Source: a virus
Virus record (IMG/VR): IMGVR_UViG_3300031972_001405
Coordinates: 23,425-87,424 of that record
Strand: one strand, 5' to 3'
Length of the DNA stretch: 64,000 nucleotides
Of the stretch, positions 53,617 to 60,997 are shown piece by piece. Both the position numbers and the translations under genes were made by a program. A model generated the notes under the pieces. It had not been told where the DNA came from. It made no database searches and worked only from the letters and a program-made list of their open reading frames with translations. The number at the start of each line of letters is the position of its first letter. The stretch's first letter is position 1.

Positions 53617-55883
53617 TAGTAACCGCCGCCTCCGCCTGAAGAACCTGAACTTGAAGATGTAGCTGATGTGGATGATGTAGTAGTGTCACCAGATGTGACA
53701 TTATCATCAGACCTGTTGACAGTGCTAGTCAAAGTAACGCTAGCGTCTCTTTGAACAACTCTCTGTTGTGGTACATTTGTGACTGATGGCGCTGGTTGAG
53801 CATCCTTAGCCTTAGTGATGACTTTTGCGTTGTCTGAGTGCCTTGCACCAGTCATTAATGTACCGTTTGGCATAGTGTGGAATGGACCATAATATGGTTT
53901 TCCATTTACAAACCCAATATATGTATCTGAGGAGGAAGCAGTCACTAAAATAGCTCCTCTCACAATTTGATCAACATCATGATATGAAGAAATTGGTTTG
54001 AAATAACTTCCAGCAGCATCTTCTCCAGAAGAGATCCTATCTGGTATCATCGTTACCTCACTAGACTCTGTATCAAACAAAGTATAAAGATCTTGTTTTC
54101 CGATTACGTCATTTGATTCTGGAATTGCATCAAATTCAATAATTGGTTGATCTTCATTGACAATCGTTGATGTAATAATCATCGGATTGATTTTAATCTC
54201 TCCTGACAAGTAATCAATGGTGCCCATATCATCTCTCACAACCTGAGATTCATTAGCACTCTTTAGAGTGAAAAGAATCATCCTACCAATTGCATCAGTT
54301 TGGTCATCATCATCAATAGCACCTTGACCTGGAACATCTCCAAGATAACACCAACCTTCTACACCACTTACTTTGAATGCTGTAGATCTGACGTTGTAAC
54401 CAGTGTCACTATTAACTCTGATAGAGTTACCAAAGCATATCTCATAGTCTGCAGGAGCATTCTCTACAGGTCTCAAGTTCCTCCGCATTCTAATTAGAGC
54501 ATATGAACTTGTAACGGAAGGATCTGACTGATCAAGTGCCGCTAAGAATCTACTATACTTAAACCTACCAGCAAACTTGTTTAATTCCGTAGAATCTGCA
54601 TATTGCTCAAGTGCTTTCATCACATTTGTTTTAGATGTGCTTGTTCCACTAGATCTAGATGTGTTATAATAAGCTCCAACCTGTGCTTCAATATACAAAT
54701 ACTTTAGATCAGTAATAGTTGGAATAATTCCAGCAATTGAATAGTTTTTTAATTTACGTTGAATCTCAGACTTCAAGAAGTTAGAAATATAATTTGCATT
54801 CTTTGGTTTAATACTAATAAAGACCTTTCCATATTGTGGGGGGTCTAGATCTTCTCCACCATAAACGGAAACGGAATCTGTTTCTGGAAATAGCTCTGGA
54901 ATGACCGCAGCATAGTCATTTGCAGTAACGCAACGATTTTGAGCAGAATAATTTCTTGGAGCATATTTTCTAATCGAATCGATGGATTCAATATTATCTC
55001 CACCAAGAGATCTTTCTGATGAAGTAATTGCACTTACTCCAGATGTTACAACTCTATCACTATTATCTCTCAATCTACCAGCAAAGGTAAAATTATTAAC
55101 TCCATTACCATTCTTGCCATTTGTAATGATATAGGTTGCTTCTACAATATTTCCAGTTTCTAGAGCCGAACCAAAAATACCATCTCCAAAGAGAAGTTCA
55201 TATCTTTCATCTTCAATTTCTTGAATTAAGTACAGATCAGTGTTTTCTGTTGCATCAATAATAGATTCTACAAGATTAAACTTTTTACCAAAGTTTGATT
55301 GCTCATATTCTTTAACCACAACTCTCAAAGTTGAGGTATCAATGTTGGAATTAGGTAAAATGAACCTTTGTTCTGTTAATTGTGAATCATATTCAAAAGT
55401 TTTTGTAATAAAAGTACCTTCATAAACTTCTAAACCAACAAAAGTAGCAATTCCATCAACTACCTGTACTGTAACTGGTTCTGGAATCGAAAATACAAAG
55501 TTATTTCCACTAAAACTTTCAGAAATAGCAACAACACCTGCTTGAAGTGTTAATGTTAGTGGAACTACGCTTGCTCTTGTTATATCTACGCTAAAATTTA
55601 TGCTTACTTTTGACGCTCTTCTTGATCTTGGGACATATCCTATGTTTCTTGCTAAAGATACGACATTTTCTCTTAAAGTCGCACTATCAATAAATCCCTC
55701 ATTCGCCACCATGTTGGTGTTATATGAGTTAATGTAAGTATTGTATGCTAGAATGTCAATAAGAACCGAGAAATTAGATCCCTCAAAATCAAAATCAGTA
55801 AAATTACTGTTTGATCTAAGATAAGACTTAATCTGCTCTTTGATCTGATCAAAGTCTAGATTTGAAAACTTTGCTAGTGGCAT
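53616..55883 (-). CDS. gp6: gp6 baseplate wedge protein
   Basis: 755 aa (T4 660). N-terminus LDFDQIKEQIKSYLRSNSNF, NFSVLIDILAYNTYINSYN and FIDSATLRENVVSLARNIGY are diagnostic of gp6/J-like wedge proteins. Central LLFGDGIFGSALETGN and AVIPELFPETDSVSVYGGED also match. The C-terminal 60 residues are Ser/Thr/Gly-rich and end in SGGGGGY. TAATG overlaps join it to gp25 upstream and the giant downstream. Confidence 0.95.
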   Translation of the reverse strand: MPLAKFSNLDFDQIKEQIKSYLRSNSNFTDFDFEGSNFSVLIDILAYNTYINSYNTNMVANEGFIDSATLRENVVSLARNIGYVPRSRRASKVSINFSVDITRASVVPLTLTLQAGVVAISESFSGNNFVFSIPEPVTVQVVDGIATFVGLEVYEGTFITKTFEYDSQLTEQRFILPNSNIDTSTLRVVVKEYEQSNFGKKFNLVESIIDATENTDLYLIQEIEDERYELLFGDGIFGSALETGNIVEATYIITNGKNGNGVNNFTFAGRLRDNSDRVVTSGVSAITSSERSLGGDNIESIDSIRKYAPRNYSAQNRCVTANDYAAVIPELFPETDSVSVYGGEDLDPPQYGKVFISIKPKNANYISNFLKSEIQRKLKNYSIAGIIPTITDLKYLYIEAQVGAYYNTSRSSGTSTSKTNVMKALEQYADSTELNKFAGRFKYSRFLAALDQSDPSVTSSYALIRMRRNLRPVENAPADYEICFGNSIRVNSDTGYNVRSTAFKVSGVEGWCYLGDVPGQGAIDDDDQTDAIGRMILFTLKSANESQVVRDDMGTIDYLSGEIKINPMIITSTIVNEDQPIIEFDAIPESNDVIGKQDLYTLFDTESSEVTMIPDRISSGEDAAGSYFKPISSYHDVDQIVRGAILVTASSSDTYIGFVNGKPYYGPFHTMPNGTLMTGARHSDNAKVITKAKDAQPAPSVTNVPQQRVVQRDASVTLTSTVNRSDDNVTSGDTTTSSTSATSSSSGSSGGGGGY

Positions 55884-56281
55884 TACCTTACTGACTTAGC
55901 GATAAATGAGAGATTCTGCAGACCGACATCCAGTCCAATAATTTTATACTCAATTACAAAGTCAATTGCATTAGCTTCAAAAGATGCTACAGCACGAATA
56001 TTTGTCACATCTACTCTAGGTTCATTTTTTTGGATCGCATCTTTGATTGATCCTTCATAAGAAGCAACAATTCGGGGATCAACTACATCAAACATTGATC
56101 TTGCAATTACAGAACCAAAATTTGGTGTAAAGAATCTCTCCCCGAGTGCTGTTGAAGCAATATTACGAATAGATTTGGCAATTGCCGTCTCATCTTTCAA
56201 GACTAATAGGTCGTTGGTGATAGGATGTCTCCTAAACGACAACGAAATATCCTTAAATCCTCTTGAAATCCGATTAGGCAC
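55883..56281 (-). CDS. gp25: gp25 baseplate wedge protein (lysozyme-like fold)
   Basis: 132 aa, as in T4. PNRISRGFKDISLSFRRHPI, AIAKSIRNIASTALGERFFTPNFG and PRVDVTNI are gp25 family segments. It joins wedges and triggers sheath contraction. The start is a GTG at 56281; there is no in-frame ATG further up and the family sequence begins here. Shine-Dalgarno is weak. The stop overlaps the gp6 start. Confidence 0.95.
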   Translation of the reverse strand: MPNRISRGFKDISLSFRRHPITNDLLVLKDETAIAKSIRNIASTALGERFFTPNFGSVIARSMFDVVDPRIVASYEGSIKDAIQKNEPRVDVTNIRAVASFEANAIDFVIEYKIIGLDVGLQNLSFIAKSVR

Positions 56282-56305
56282 CGTTTTTATAAGTATAATC
56301 TTTCT

Positions 56306-56482
56306 TTATTTAGCGCCCTTTTCACGACGTTGTGCTTCATCAAGCATTTCTTCGTGCGTCATTTCATCCTTTTTCTGTTTTTCTGATTTATTTAAGTAAT
56401 AATCAGACTTTGGGTCTGTAATTAGGACCATTCCAGACTTTTTAAACTCGTCACTTTGATCGGGCACTGGTTGAATTGCCAT
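56306..56482 (-). CDS. 58-aa charged protein ahead of gp25
   Basis: MAIQPVPDQSDEFKKSGM, then a Lys/Asp/Glu-rich helix ending in QRREKGAK. GGAG lies 6 nt before the ATG. The stop codon overlaps CTAAATAA, a possible weak late-type box for gp25. It was likely missed by length filters. Unknown function. Confidence 0.7.
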   Translation of the reverse strand: MAIQPVPDQSDEFKKSGMVLITDPKSDYYLNKSEKQKKDEMTHEEMLDEAQRREKGAK

Positions 56483-56494
56483 TTTTGCTCCAAA

Positions 56495-57175
56495 TTAGGT
56501 TAGATTAGAATTTTTTTTGGGTTTTCCATCCCTTTCCGACTCTGTTTCCCAAAAATATTCATCAGTATGGCCCAATCTACCCCATTCAATACCATTTTCA
56601 ACTTGAAAGTATTCGGTAGAAACCTTAAAGTCAGGAATTTTTGGTGTTTCGGGTGTCAGACTGTTATCATAGATCCTACATCTGTTGTTTGGGTACAGAG
56701 CAAACTGCCCATTCTCCAATTCGATGAGGTTAAATGACTTGTGTTCTTCTGGAGTTTCACTTGTAGAGTAGTCAACTGTATCTGGATCACTGTGATAGTT
56801 GTCTAGAGTGCATTCATACTGCCCTCTAAGCGTCCCGAAGTGCCTTGATCTTACTTCCCAGTCCATTGACGCAACGAACTGTTTACAGATGCTTACAACC
56901 CCATAATCCATACAGTTCCAGAACTGAAGATTTGGAAGATCTAAATCAGGAGCTGGTGTCTTTGGTTCTGAAACAAATGCAGATATCGGCAACTTATCAA
57001 ACATTGCCGCATATTCTGGTAAATACGTTTCAAAATAAAAAGCGCGTCCAGGTATCGATTTTGCCGATACCCAAACGCCCTCTACAAATTCACCAAACCC
57101 ATCTTTAAAATCTCGTAAGTATTCTTTACGAACCCAGACTTTACGTGCAGGAAGATTGGTGATCAAACGACTCAT
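56495..57175 (-). CDS. Conserved cyanophage protein of unknown function (226 aa)
   Basis: Soluble, aromatic-rich: RKVWVRKEYLRDFKDGFGEF, GRAFYFETYLPEYAAMFDKL, LQFWNCMDYGVVSICKQFV, QFALYPNNRCRIYDNSLTP, and a Trp-rich end. Proteins of this kind stand next to gp25 in cyanomyoviruses. No domain or catalytic motif recognised; virion or assembly role possible. It follows the 48-codon basic gene by 2 nt. Confidence 0.8.
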   Translation of the reverse strand: MSRLITNLPARKVWVRKEYLRDFKDGFGEFVEGVWVSAKSIPGRAFYFETYLPEYAAMFDKLPISAFVSEPKTPAPDLDLPNLQFWNCMDYGVVSICKQFVASMDWEVRSRHFGTLRGQYECTLDNYHSDPDTVDYSTSETPEEHKSFNLIELENGQFALYPNNRCRIYDNSLTPETPKIPDFKVSTEYFQVENGIEWGRLGHTDEYFWETESERDGKPKKNSNLT

Positions 57176-57177
57176 AA

Positions 57178-57324
57178 TTACCTACCTTGTCCACGATAAC
57201 GTTTCTTAGCATCATTACGACTGCTAGCGGAATATTTAGTATGCTGACCACTACCCTGACGAGTTTTCTTCGGAGTTGGTTCGATAAATGATCCACCCAT
57301 CAGGGACTTTTTGACTTTTGCCAT
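57178..57324 (-). CDS. 48-aa very basic small protein
   Basis: Begins MAKVKKSLMGGSFIEPTPKK and ends KKRYRGQGR; rich in Lys, Arg, Ser and Gly, and probably disordered. I recall closely similar short proteins in other cyanomyoviruses. Consensus-like promoter 28 nt upstream. Might bind nucleic acid. Confidence 0.75.
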   Translation of the reverse strand: MAKVKKSLMGGSFIEPTPKKTRQGSGQHTKYSASSRNDAKKRYRGQGR

Positions 57325-57351
57325 CGAGTAAAGCGATTGATTTACTTGAAT

Positions 57352-57379
57352 AGTATAGCACAGATCATATATGTGTCAA
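57352..57379 (-). promoter_or_regulatory. Sigma-70-type promoter before the 48-aa gene
   Basis: On the minus strand TTGACA (57379-57374), a 16-nt spacer and TATACT (57357-57352). It overlaps the 3' end of the Cys-rich secreted-protein gene and reads into the 48-aa gene and on to gp25. Confidence 0.6.
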
Positions 57380-57594
57380 CGCCGTTGTTTGCCAAAGTTG
57401 ATGGGGCGTCCACCCTGACAGAGATTACATTTCTTTGGGATACGAACCTTGGGTTGGCATAGGTTACATTTCCTAGGTCTTCTAACTGAAACTCCAGGTC
57501 GTCCGCTAAGTCTATTTGGTTTCGCTTCGACTGGCGAGCTTCCAATGATGCTAACAAGAGAAAGCATGATAGGAAGTACGATTAATTTTTTCAT
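57376..57594 (-). CDS. Exported small protein with two CNLC repeats
   Basis: 72 aa. Clear signal peptide: MKKLIVLPIMLSLVSIIG then SSPVEA with likely cleavage before KPNR. The mature 45 residues are basic and contain the repeat PKKCNLCQ twice (RKCNLCQPKVRIPKKCNLCQ spans both). Two CxxC pairs could bind one metal ion or form disulphides in the periplasm. Follows the terminator of the glycosyltransferase gene. Unknown function. Confidence 0.7.
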   Translation of the reverse strand: MKKLIVLPIMLSLVSIIGSSPVEAKPNRLSGRPGVSVRRPRKCNLCQPKVRIPKKCNLCQGGRPINFGKQRR

Positions 57595-57617
57595 GATAGT
57601 AAATAAAAAAAGTGCTT

Positions 57618-57647
57618 AAAAAACCCCCGAGACACGAGACGCGGGGG
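57618..57647 (-). terminator. Intrinsic terminator after the glycosyltransferase gene
   Basis: On the minus strand CCCCCG (57647-57642) pairs with CGGGGG (57629-57624), followed by six T (57623-57618). Stem short but GC-only; it lies 12 nt past the gene. Confidence 0.8.
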
Positions 57648-57658
57648 GTAATTAGTTA

Positions 57659-58432
57659 TTAGATGATACGAGTTTTTTCGTGACCGACGCGGATACGAGG
57701 ATCACACCAGATCTCATAACCCATTTCCTTGGCATCGAGACAGAATGATACATCCTCTCCACACATGTCCTGAACCTCTCCAGATTCAAACTGCTGCATC
57801 TTCGGAGCAAACCATGGATACTCCATGTTCTCAAAGACGCCTTTCTTAATCATGACCCAACCAAACCCAGTGTAATCAACTGTGAATGGCTTGCGACGTT
57901 TGCTGATTGATTCGAGATTTTCATGATTCATGACTCCACCATTCTTACGGAAGTCATCTTCTTCTAACCAGTGTGCAACAGATGTGGTATGACCATCTTC
58001 GGTACAATACCATCCAGCAACGATTTCTTTCTCATCACCTTCAGCAGGAAACGCAAGATCGCACAACTGCCAAAACTTACCTGTGTCAAATACAATGTCA
58101 CTATCAATCCACAACTGATAGTCATATTCGAGTTTACCATCCCAGGGAATCTGCTTCGGTCCACGTAGTACATTAGCACCCAAAACCTTGCAACGTGCAA
58201 AGTTTACCATGGAAGAATAGTCCTGAGAGATCTGAATGCTCAGACCACTTTGTACCAAATCAAAACAGAGTTGTACAAAGTTCTTCATGAAAATGTAAGA
58301 ACATCCACGTCCAGGAAGACAGAATACAATCTGCTTCCCACGCATACGCTCTTTGATAGCATCGATATCCCACTCTTCACCTGTCTTCTTTACAGGAGGG
58401 GTCTTTGCTTTTACTGTAAATCCTTTAGCCAT
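57659..58432 (-). CDS. Glycosyltransferase, GT-A fold
   Basis: 257 aa. QIVFCLPGRGCSYIFMKNFV at the N-terminal nucleotide-sugar strand, then YQLWIDSDIVFD with a DxD metal-binding motif near residue 115, GEDVSFCLDAKEMGYEIWCD with the acidic catalytic region, and a closing VGHEK, all typical of GT-A glycosyltransferases. The acceptor could be a virion protein, DNA base or cell-surface sugar. A weak late-like ACTAAATA lies about 70 nt upstream; a terminator follows. Confidence 0.85.
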   Translation of the reverse strand: MAKGFTVKAKTPPVKKTGEEWDIDAIKERMRGKQIVFCLPGRGCSYIFMKNFVQLCFDLVQSGLSIQISQDYSSMVNFARCKVLGANVLRGPKQIPWDGKLEYDYQLWIDSDIVFDTGKFWQLCDLAFPAEGDEKEIVAGWYCTEDGHTTSVAHWLEEDDFRKNGGVMNHENLESISKRRKPFTVDYTGFGWVMIKKGVFENMEYPWFAPKMQQFESGEVQDMCGEDVSFCLDAKEMGYEIWCDPRIRVGHEKTRII

Positions 58433-58505
58433 AAGATGTTCAAAAATGTTTTAACAAGCTTGTCAGTTCATTGGAATGATGAACACTTCAATGATACTCC
58501 ATTAT

Positions 58506-58679
58506 TTAGTCCTTGTCAAGCAATATCTTTTCATATGTTAGATCATTCTCATTGTAATCTGTCTTCATTAATCCTACCATTCCTTTCAATACTGTCCAAG
58601 TATGCTTGAACTCATTCTCAGGAACATTCTTATACAAACAAGTTTTCTTTGCATAGATGTTGTAACTATACTCTGCCAT
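58506..58679 (-). CDS. 57-aa conserved hypothetical protein
   Basis: Start at ATG 58679 with GGAGG 7 nt upstream (the frame is open to 58739). MAEYSYNIYAKKTCLYKNVP and a C-terminal helix with MKTDYNENDLTYEKILL. It overlaps the cupin gene by 14 nt. Small cyanophage protein without known function. Confidence 0.75.
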   Translation of the reverse strand: MAEYSYNIYAKKTCLYKNVPENEFKHTWTVLKGMVGLMKTDYNENDLTYEKILLDKD

Positions 58680-59058
58680 AATCGTCCTCCAGACGTTCGA
58701 TGTCTTCTTCAATACACATATCACCATACTGTACTTCAACGATCAATATACCGTCTCTGCCTCCCCTTAGACGGTGAATCTCTTCAATACCAATATGGTG
58801 GACATCACTCACAGTTGTTTCTTTACCACCTGGACAATCACTGAGATAGATTGTACCATTACCCTTGACTACAACCCACTGCTCATTTCGATGAAAATGT
58901 CTTTGTAGTGAAATTGATTTACCAGGATCTACGAATAACCTCTTTACTTTATATGTGGCATTACTATAAAGGTTCTCGTACCAACCCCATGGACGGGAAA
59001 TTTTTTGGGGCAATAATTTTTCCATGTCGCCAATGAACGGTTTGTCTAGGTCAGTCAT
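58666..59058 (-). CDS. Mannose-6-phosphate isomerase type II-like cupin
   Basis: 130 aa from ATG 59058 (a GTG at 59076 lies almost at the expected transcript start and is less likely). RPWGWYENLY, YKVKRLFVDPGKSISLQRHF, RNEQWVVVKG and the C-terminal VEVQYGD match the cupin half of ManC/AlgA. His residues in LQRHFHR and the Glu of EQW are the metal ligands. It probably interconverts mannose-6-P and fructose-6-P or acts as a related sugar-phosphate cupin. A late-type box precedes it. Confidence 0.85.
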   Translation of the reverse strand: MTDLDKPFIGDMEKLLPQKISRPWGWYENLYSNATYKVKRLFVDPGKSISLQRHFHRNEQWVVVKGNGTIYLSDCPGGKETTVSDVHHIGIEEIHRLRGGRDGILIVEVQYGDMCIEEDIERLEDDYGRV

Positions 59059-59079
59059 GATATGATATCCATTCACATG

Positions 59080-59087
59080 TATTTATG
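59080..59087 (-). promoter_or_regulatory. Late-type box CATAAATA before the cupin gene
   Basis: One mismatch to TATAAATA on the minus strand, directly after the T run of the terminator at 59088-59111; start expected near 59072. Confidence 0.5.
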
Positions 59088-59111
59088 AAAAAAGGTCCCA
59101 TCACTGAGACC
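59088..59111 (-). terminator. Intrinsic terminator, possibly bidirectional
   Basis: Minus strand: GGTCTC (59111-59106), 6-nt loop, GGGACC (59099-59094), then six T (59093-59088). Six base pairs with one G-T. On the plus strand a CTGAG/CTCGG hairpin is followed by eight T (59121-59128), so leftward and rightward transcripts may both stop here. Confidence 0.65.
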
Positions 59112-59241
59112 CCCTCGGAGTTTTTTTTATACCCGCGTTTTTTTTATTTCTCTCGCTCTTTGTCACCTCTGTAGGTTAGGGTAGTTAGTCGTTTTTAACC
59201 GCGACCCGCCCCTAAGAACACAAACGCCCCCTAAGTGTGTC
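59088..59241 (-). ncRNA. Candidate ~150-nt noncoding transcript
   Basis: The stretch from the expected start of the promoter at 59248-59276 to the terminator T run has no open frame of note; the only ATG is in the terminator loop region. It contains two copies of CTTAGGGG, an A-rich segment and the terminator hairpin. Either a small RNA or a leader that is normally attenuated before the cupin gene. Confidence 0.35.
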
Positions 59242-59247
59242 CAAGTC

Positions 59248-59276
59248 ACTATAACAAACCTCCGAGGGATTGTCAA
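59248..59276 (-). promoter_or_regulatory. Sigma-70-type promoter in the 59.2 kb gap
   Basis: On the minus strand TTGACA (59276-59271), 17-nt spacer, TATAGT (59253-59248), near consensus. The same TTGACA/TATAGT pair and spacing as the gp55 promoter at 6851-6879. No gene lies between it and the terminator. Confidence 0.72.
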
Positions 59277-59304
59277 GTCTATCTGTTATAAACTGTCACA
59301 TGCC

Positions 59305-59502
59305 CTATCTGATAGCCTCATGATATGATTGCCAGTCCTGATCAACACGTTCTGTGTGGTCCTTGATTGATACTGTCACTGTCTCATTTGATTGAATACT
59401 AAAAATATCCTCCCAGTCAATTTGATAGGGGTCGAAGTCATCATGAACCTCGAAATCTAAAGTCACACTGAAGCGTTGCAATTGTCCTGGCAGGGTGTTC
59501 AT
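59305..59502 (-). CDS. 65-aa acidic hypothetical protein
   Basis: LQRFSVTLDFEVHDDFDPYQIDWED and ETVTVSIKDHTERVDQDWQS: strands with alternating hydrophobics and many Asp/Glu. An early-type promoter lies 32 nt upstream of the ATG. Unknown function. Confidence 0.7.
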   Translation of the reverse strand: MNTLPGQLQRFSVTLDFEVHDDFDPYQIDWEDIFSIQSNETVTVSIKDHTERVDQDWQSYHEAIR

Positions 59503-59533
59503 AACTGTCAGTGCTCCTGTGTGTTACTCTCTA

Positions 59534-59563
59534 ATTATACTCTGAGATTGGCAGAATTGTCAA
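59534..59563 (-). promoter_or_regulatory. Sigma-70-type promoter before the 65-aa gene
   Basis: On the minus strand TTGACA (59563-59558), 18-nt spacer, TATAAT (59539-59534), both boxes perfect. Start expected near 59527, giving a 25-nt leader. Confidence 0.75.
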
Positions 59564-59688
59564 CCCCTTATAAGTCTGTGAGGATTTATGAACTTTCTGC
59601 GGGGGTGTTGTTGACAAACTCGGCGTCTTATGATACGCTCGCTAAGATCACTAAACCTCAGCACCTTTCAAAGAACAATAACACTTAG

Positions 59689-59762
59689 TTTTCCACAATA
59701 ACAGTGCTTATATGAGTCTTTTCCCACATAATAACCAAGGTTTTCAACAGGGTTGTGGAAAA
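59689..59762. other. Cluster of DnaA-box-like sequences; candidate origin or control region
   Basis: The 300-bp gap 59503-59808 holds no leftward gene. It contains TTTTCCACA at 59689-59697 and its reverse complement TGTGGAAAA at 59754-59762, with near matches TTTTCCCACA (59719-59728) and TTTTCAACA (59741-59749). TTTTCCACA is the DnaA-box form I recall for cyanobacteria. The surrounding DNA is AT-rich toward 59820. Function unproven. Confidence 0.35.
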
Positions 59763-59808
59763 CATTTACATCACCCATATACATTTAATAACACATTAAT
59801 AAACGTTT

Positions 59809-59970
59809 TTAACCACCAAATACAGGAATTACGTCTATTTTAGGCGAATCTTTGGCAAGTGTGTGCATAACATACTCTGCCGCATCTTCACCGAATACAA
59901 CAACACTTTGATTCTTATAAAACCCGTTAACTTGTTGCTTACCCTGCCAGATCACGCGATACTTATTCAT
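59809..59970 (-). CDS. 53-aa hypothetical protein
   Basis: Start at ATG 59970 (MNKYRVIWQGKQQVNGFYKN), overlapping the previous stop by 8 nt; an alternative ATG is at 59994. VVVFGEDAAEYVMHTLAK suggests a strand-helix unit. Unknown function. Confidence 0.6.
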   Translation of the reverse strand: MNKYRVIWQGKQQVNGFYKNQSVVVFGEDAAEYVMHTLAKDSPKIDVIPVFGG

Positions 59971-60217
59971 GGACAGATTGCCTGGATTTGACATAAGTGA
60001 GTTCACAGAATTGATGAGGAAAGCATAGAATACAAACACGATTATTCTTATGTAAGTGACAATCTTTCAGACTTTGTTGAGACTTAGGAATTGTTCTGAT
60101 TTCGATTGTTACATACAGGTCATCTACAAAGTACACCCAACCTTCTAAGTTTCGATCTTTCCATAACACATAATCGTTTAATTTCGGGCGGTAACACTCG
60201 GAATGGGTATCAGACAT
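59963..60217 (-). CDS. 84-aa hypothetical protein
   Basis: Start at ATG 60217, six bases past the previous stop; a GTG at 60226 is possible. RPKLNDYVLWKDRNLEGWVYFVDDLYVTIEI looks like an SH3-like small barrel. C-terminal Cys-rich part CILCFPHQFC. Unknown function. Confidence 0.6.
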   Translation of the reverse strand: MSDTHSECYRPKLNDYVLWKDRNLEGWVYFVDDLYVTIEIRTIPKSQQSLKDCHLHKNNRVCILCFPHQFCELTYVKSRQSVHE

Positions 60218-60222
60218 AAGTA

Positions 60223-60603
60223 TCACTCTTTCAAGAATCTGTCAGGATAGTGAGGACTATCGACATGATAATCTTGGATAGTTGCTGATGCTGTATGACC
60301 GCTGTTCGCTGGTCCTTTGATGATAATGTTCTCTGCACGTTGATTCATTCCGCTGAGGTAAGATTGCACACGAGTTAAACAATCAGTCATAAGGAGATGT
60401 GCATCAGGTCCGATATAAAGGGAAATATCAGATAAGATTTCAGACAAATGTTCAGGAGTTGATTCTTCCTCTTGAATCATTTCAAACATGAAACCTTCTA
60501 CATTAGCGATCACATCTTCATCATTAAAGTTTTCTGCTTCTGAAAGAATGATCCTAATCTGTTCTTTACAATGCCAGGACCAACGATCTACGGGTTCAAT
60601 CAT
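60223..60603 (-). CDS. 126-aa helical hypothetical protein
   Basis: Helical, acidic N-terminal two thirds (CKEQIRIILSEAENFNDEDV, HLSEILSDISLYIG), then a polar end with HVDSPHYPDRFLKE. No family recognised. Overlaps the upstream gene by 8 nt. Confidence 0.65.
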   Translation of the reverse strand: MIEPVDRWSWHCKEQIRIILSEAENFNDEDVIANVEGFMFEMIQEEESTPEHLSEILSDISLYIGPDAHLLMTDCLTRVQSYLSGMNQRAENIIIKGPANSGHTASATIQDYHVDSPHYPDRFLKE

Positions 60604-60781
60604 TTGTTAAATCTTGAATAAAAGTCCACACGTATTTACCATCGTTTGGATCTACTTTATCAACGACGAATTCAGAGAAGATAGCATCAGCATCCTCGAA
60701 ACGATCTTGATCAATTAAGCGTTCTAATTGCTCTGCATATTGTTCAGTACAGAGATCCACTGATTGTTGATGAGCTGTCAT
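60596..60781 (-). CDS. 61-aa helical hypothetical protein
   Basis: QYAEQLERLIDQDRFEDADAIFSEF resembles one helical hairpin repeat. A copy of the repeated leader element stands just upstream (60790-60814). Unknown function. Confidence 0.65.
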   Translation of the reverse strand: MTAHQQSVDLCTEQYAEQLERLIDQDRFEDADAIFSEFVVDKVDPNDGKYVWTFIQDLTND

Positions 60782-60789
60782 AAGATTGG

Positions 60790-60814
60790 AGTGAAGTGAG
60801 TGTTAGATAGTGAG
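60790..60814. repeat. Leader repeat copy A
   Basis: Minus strand TCACTATCTAACACTCACTT followed by CACT, immediately before the ATG at 60781. Shares CACTCACTTCACT and the CTAACA part with copies at 61602, 61993, 63724 and 63948. Confidence 0.6.
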
Positions 60815-60819
60815 AGAAA

Positions 60820-60927
60820 TTAACGCACCAAAGACTTATTCACAACTGTAATCCATTCGGATGGTGTAGACAGTTGATTTGATACTTTGACCCAACGTCC
60901 TTTGAATTTGACAATTGTGTACTTCAT
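60820..60927 (-). CDS. 35-aa basic small protein
   Basis: MKYTIVKFKGRWVKVSNQLS and TPSEWITVVNKSLVR: two or three short strands with Trp and Lys. No strong ribosome site; a TATACT-like box is upstream. Coding status plausible from composition and spacing only. Confidence 0.45.
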   Translation of the reverse strand: MKYTIVKFKGRWVKVSNQLSTPSEWITVVNKSLVR

Positions 60928-60997
60928 AAAATGATTAATAGGAGAACAAGAGTATAGAATTGAGAGTAGACTTTTGCCCACTCTTTCTTAGTTTTGA

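Noticed and set aside
59476-59688. Plus-strand frame of 70 codons in the 59.5 kb gap
   Set aside because: No Shine-Dalgarno, overlaps the leftward promoter at 59534-59563, and composition does not suggest a protein.
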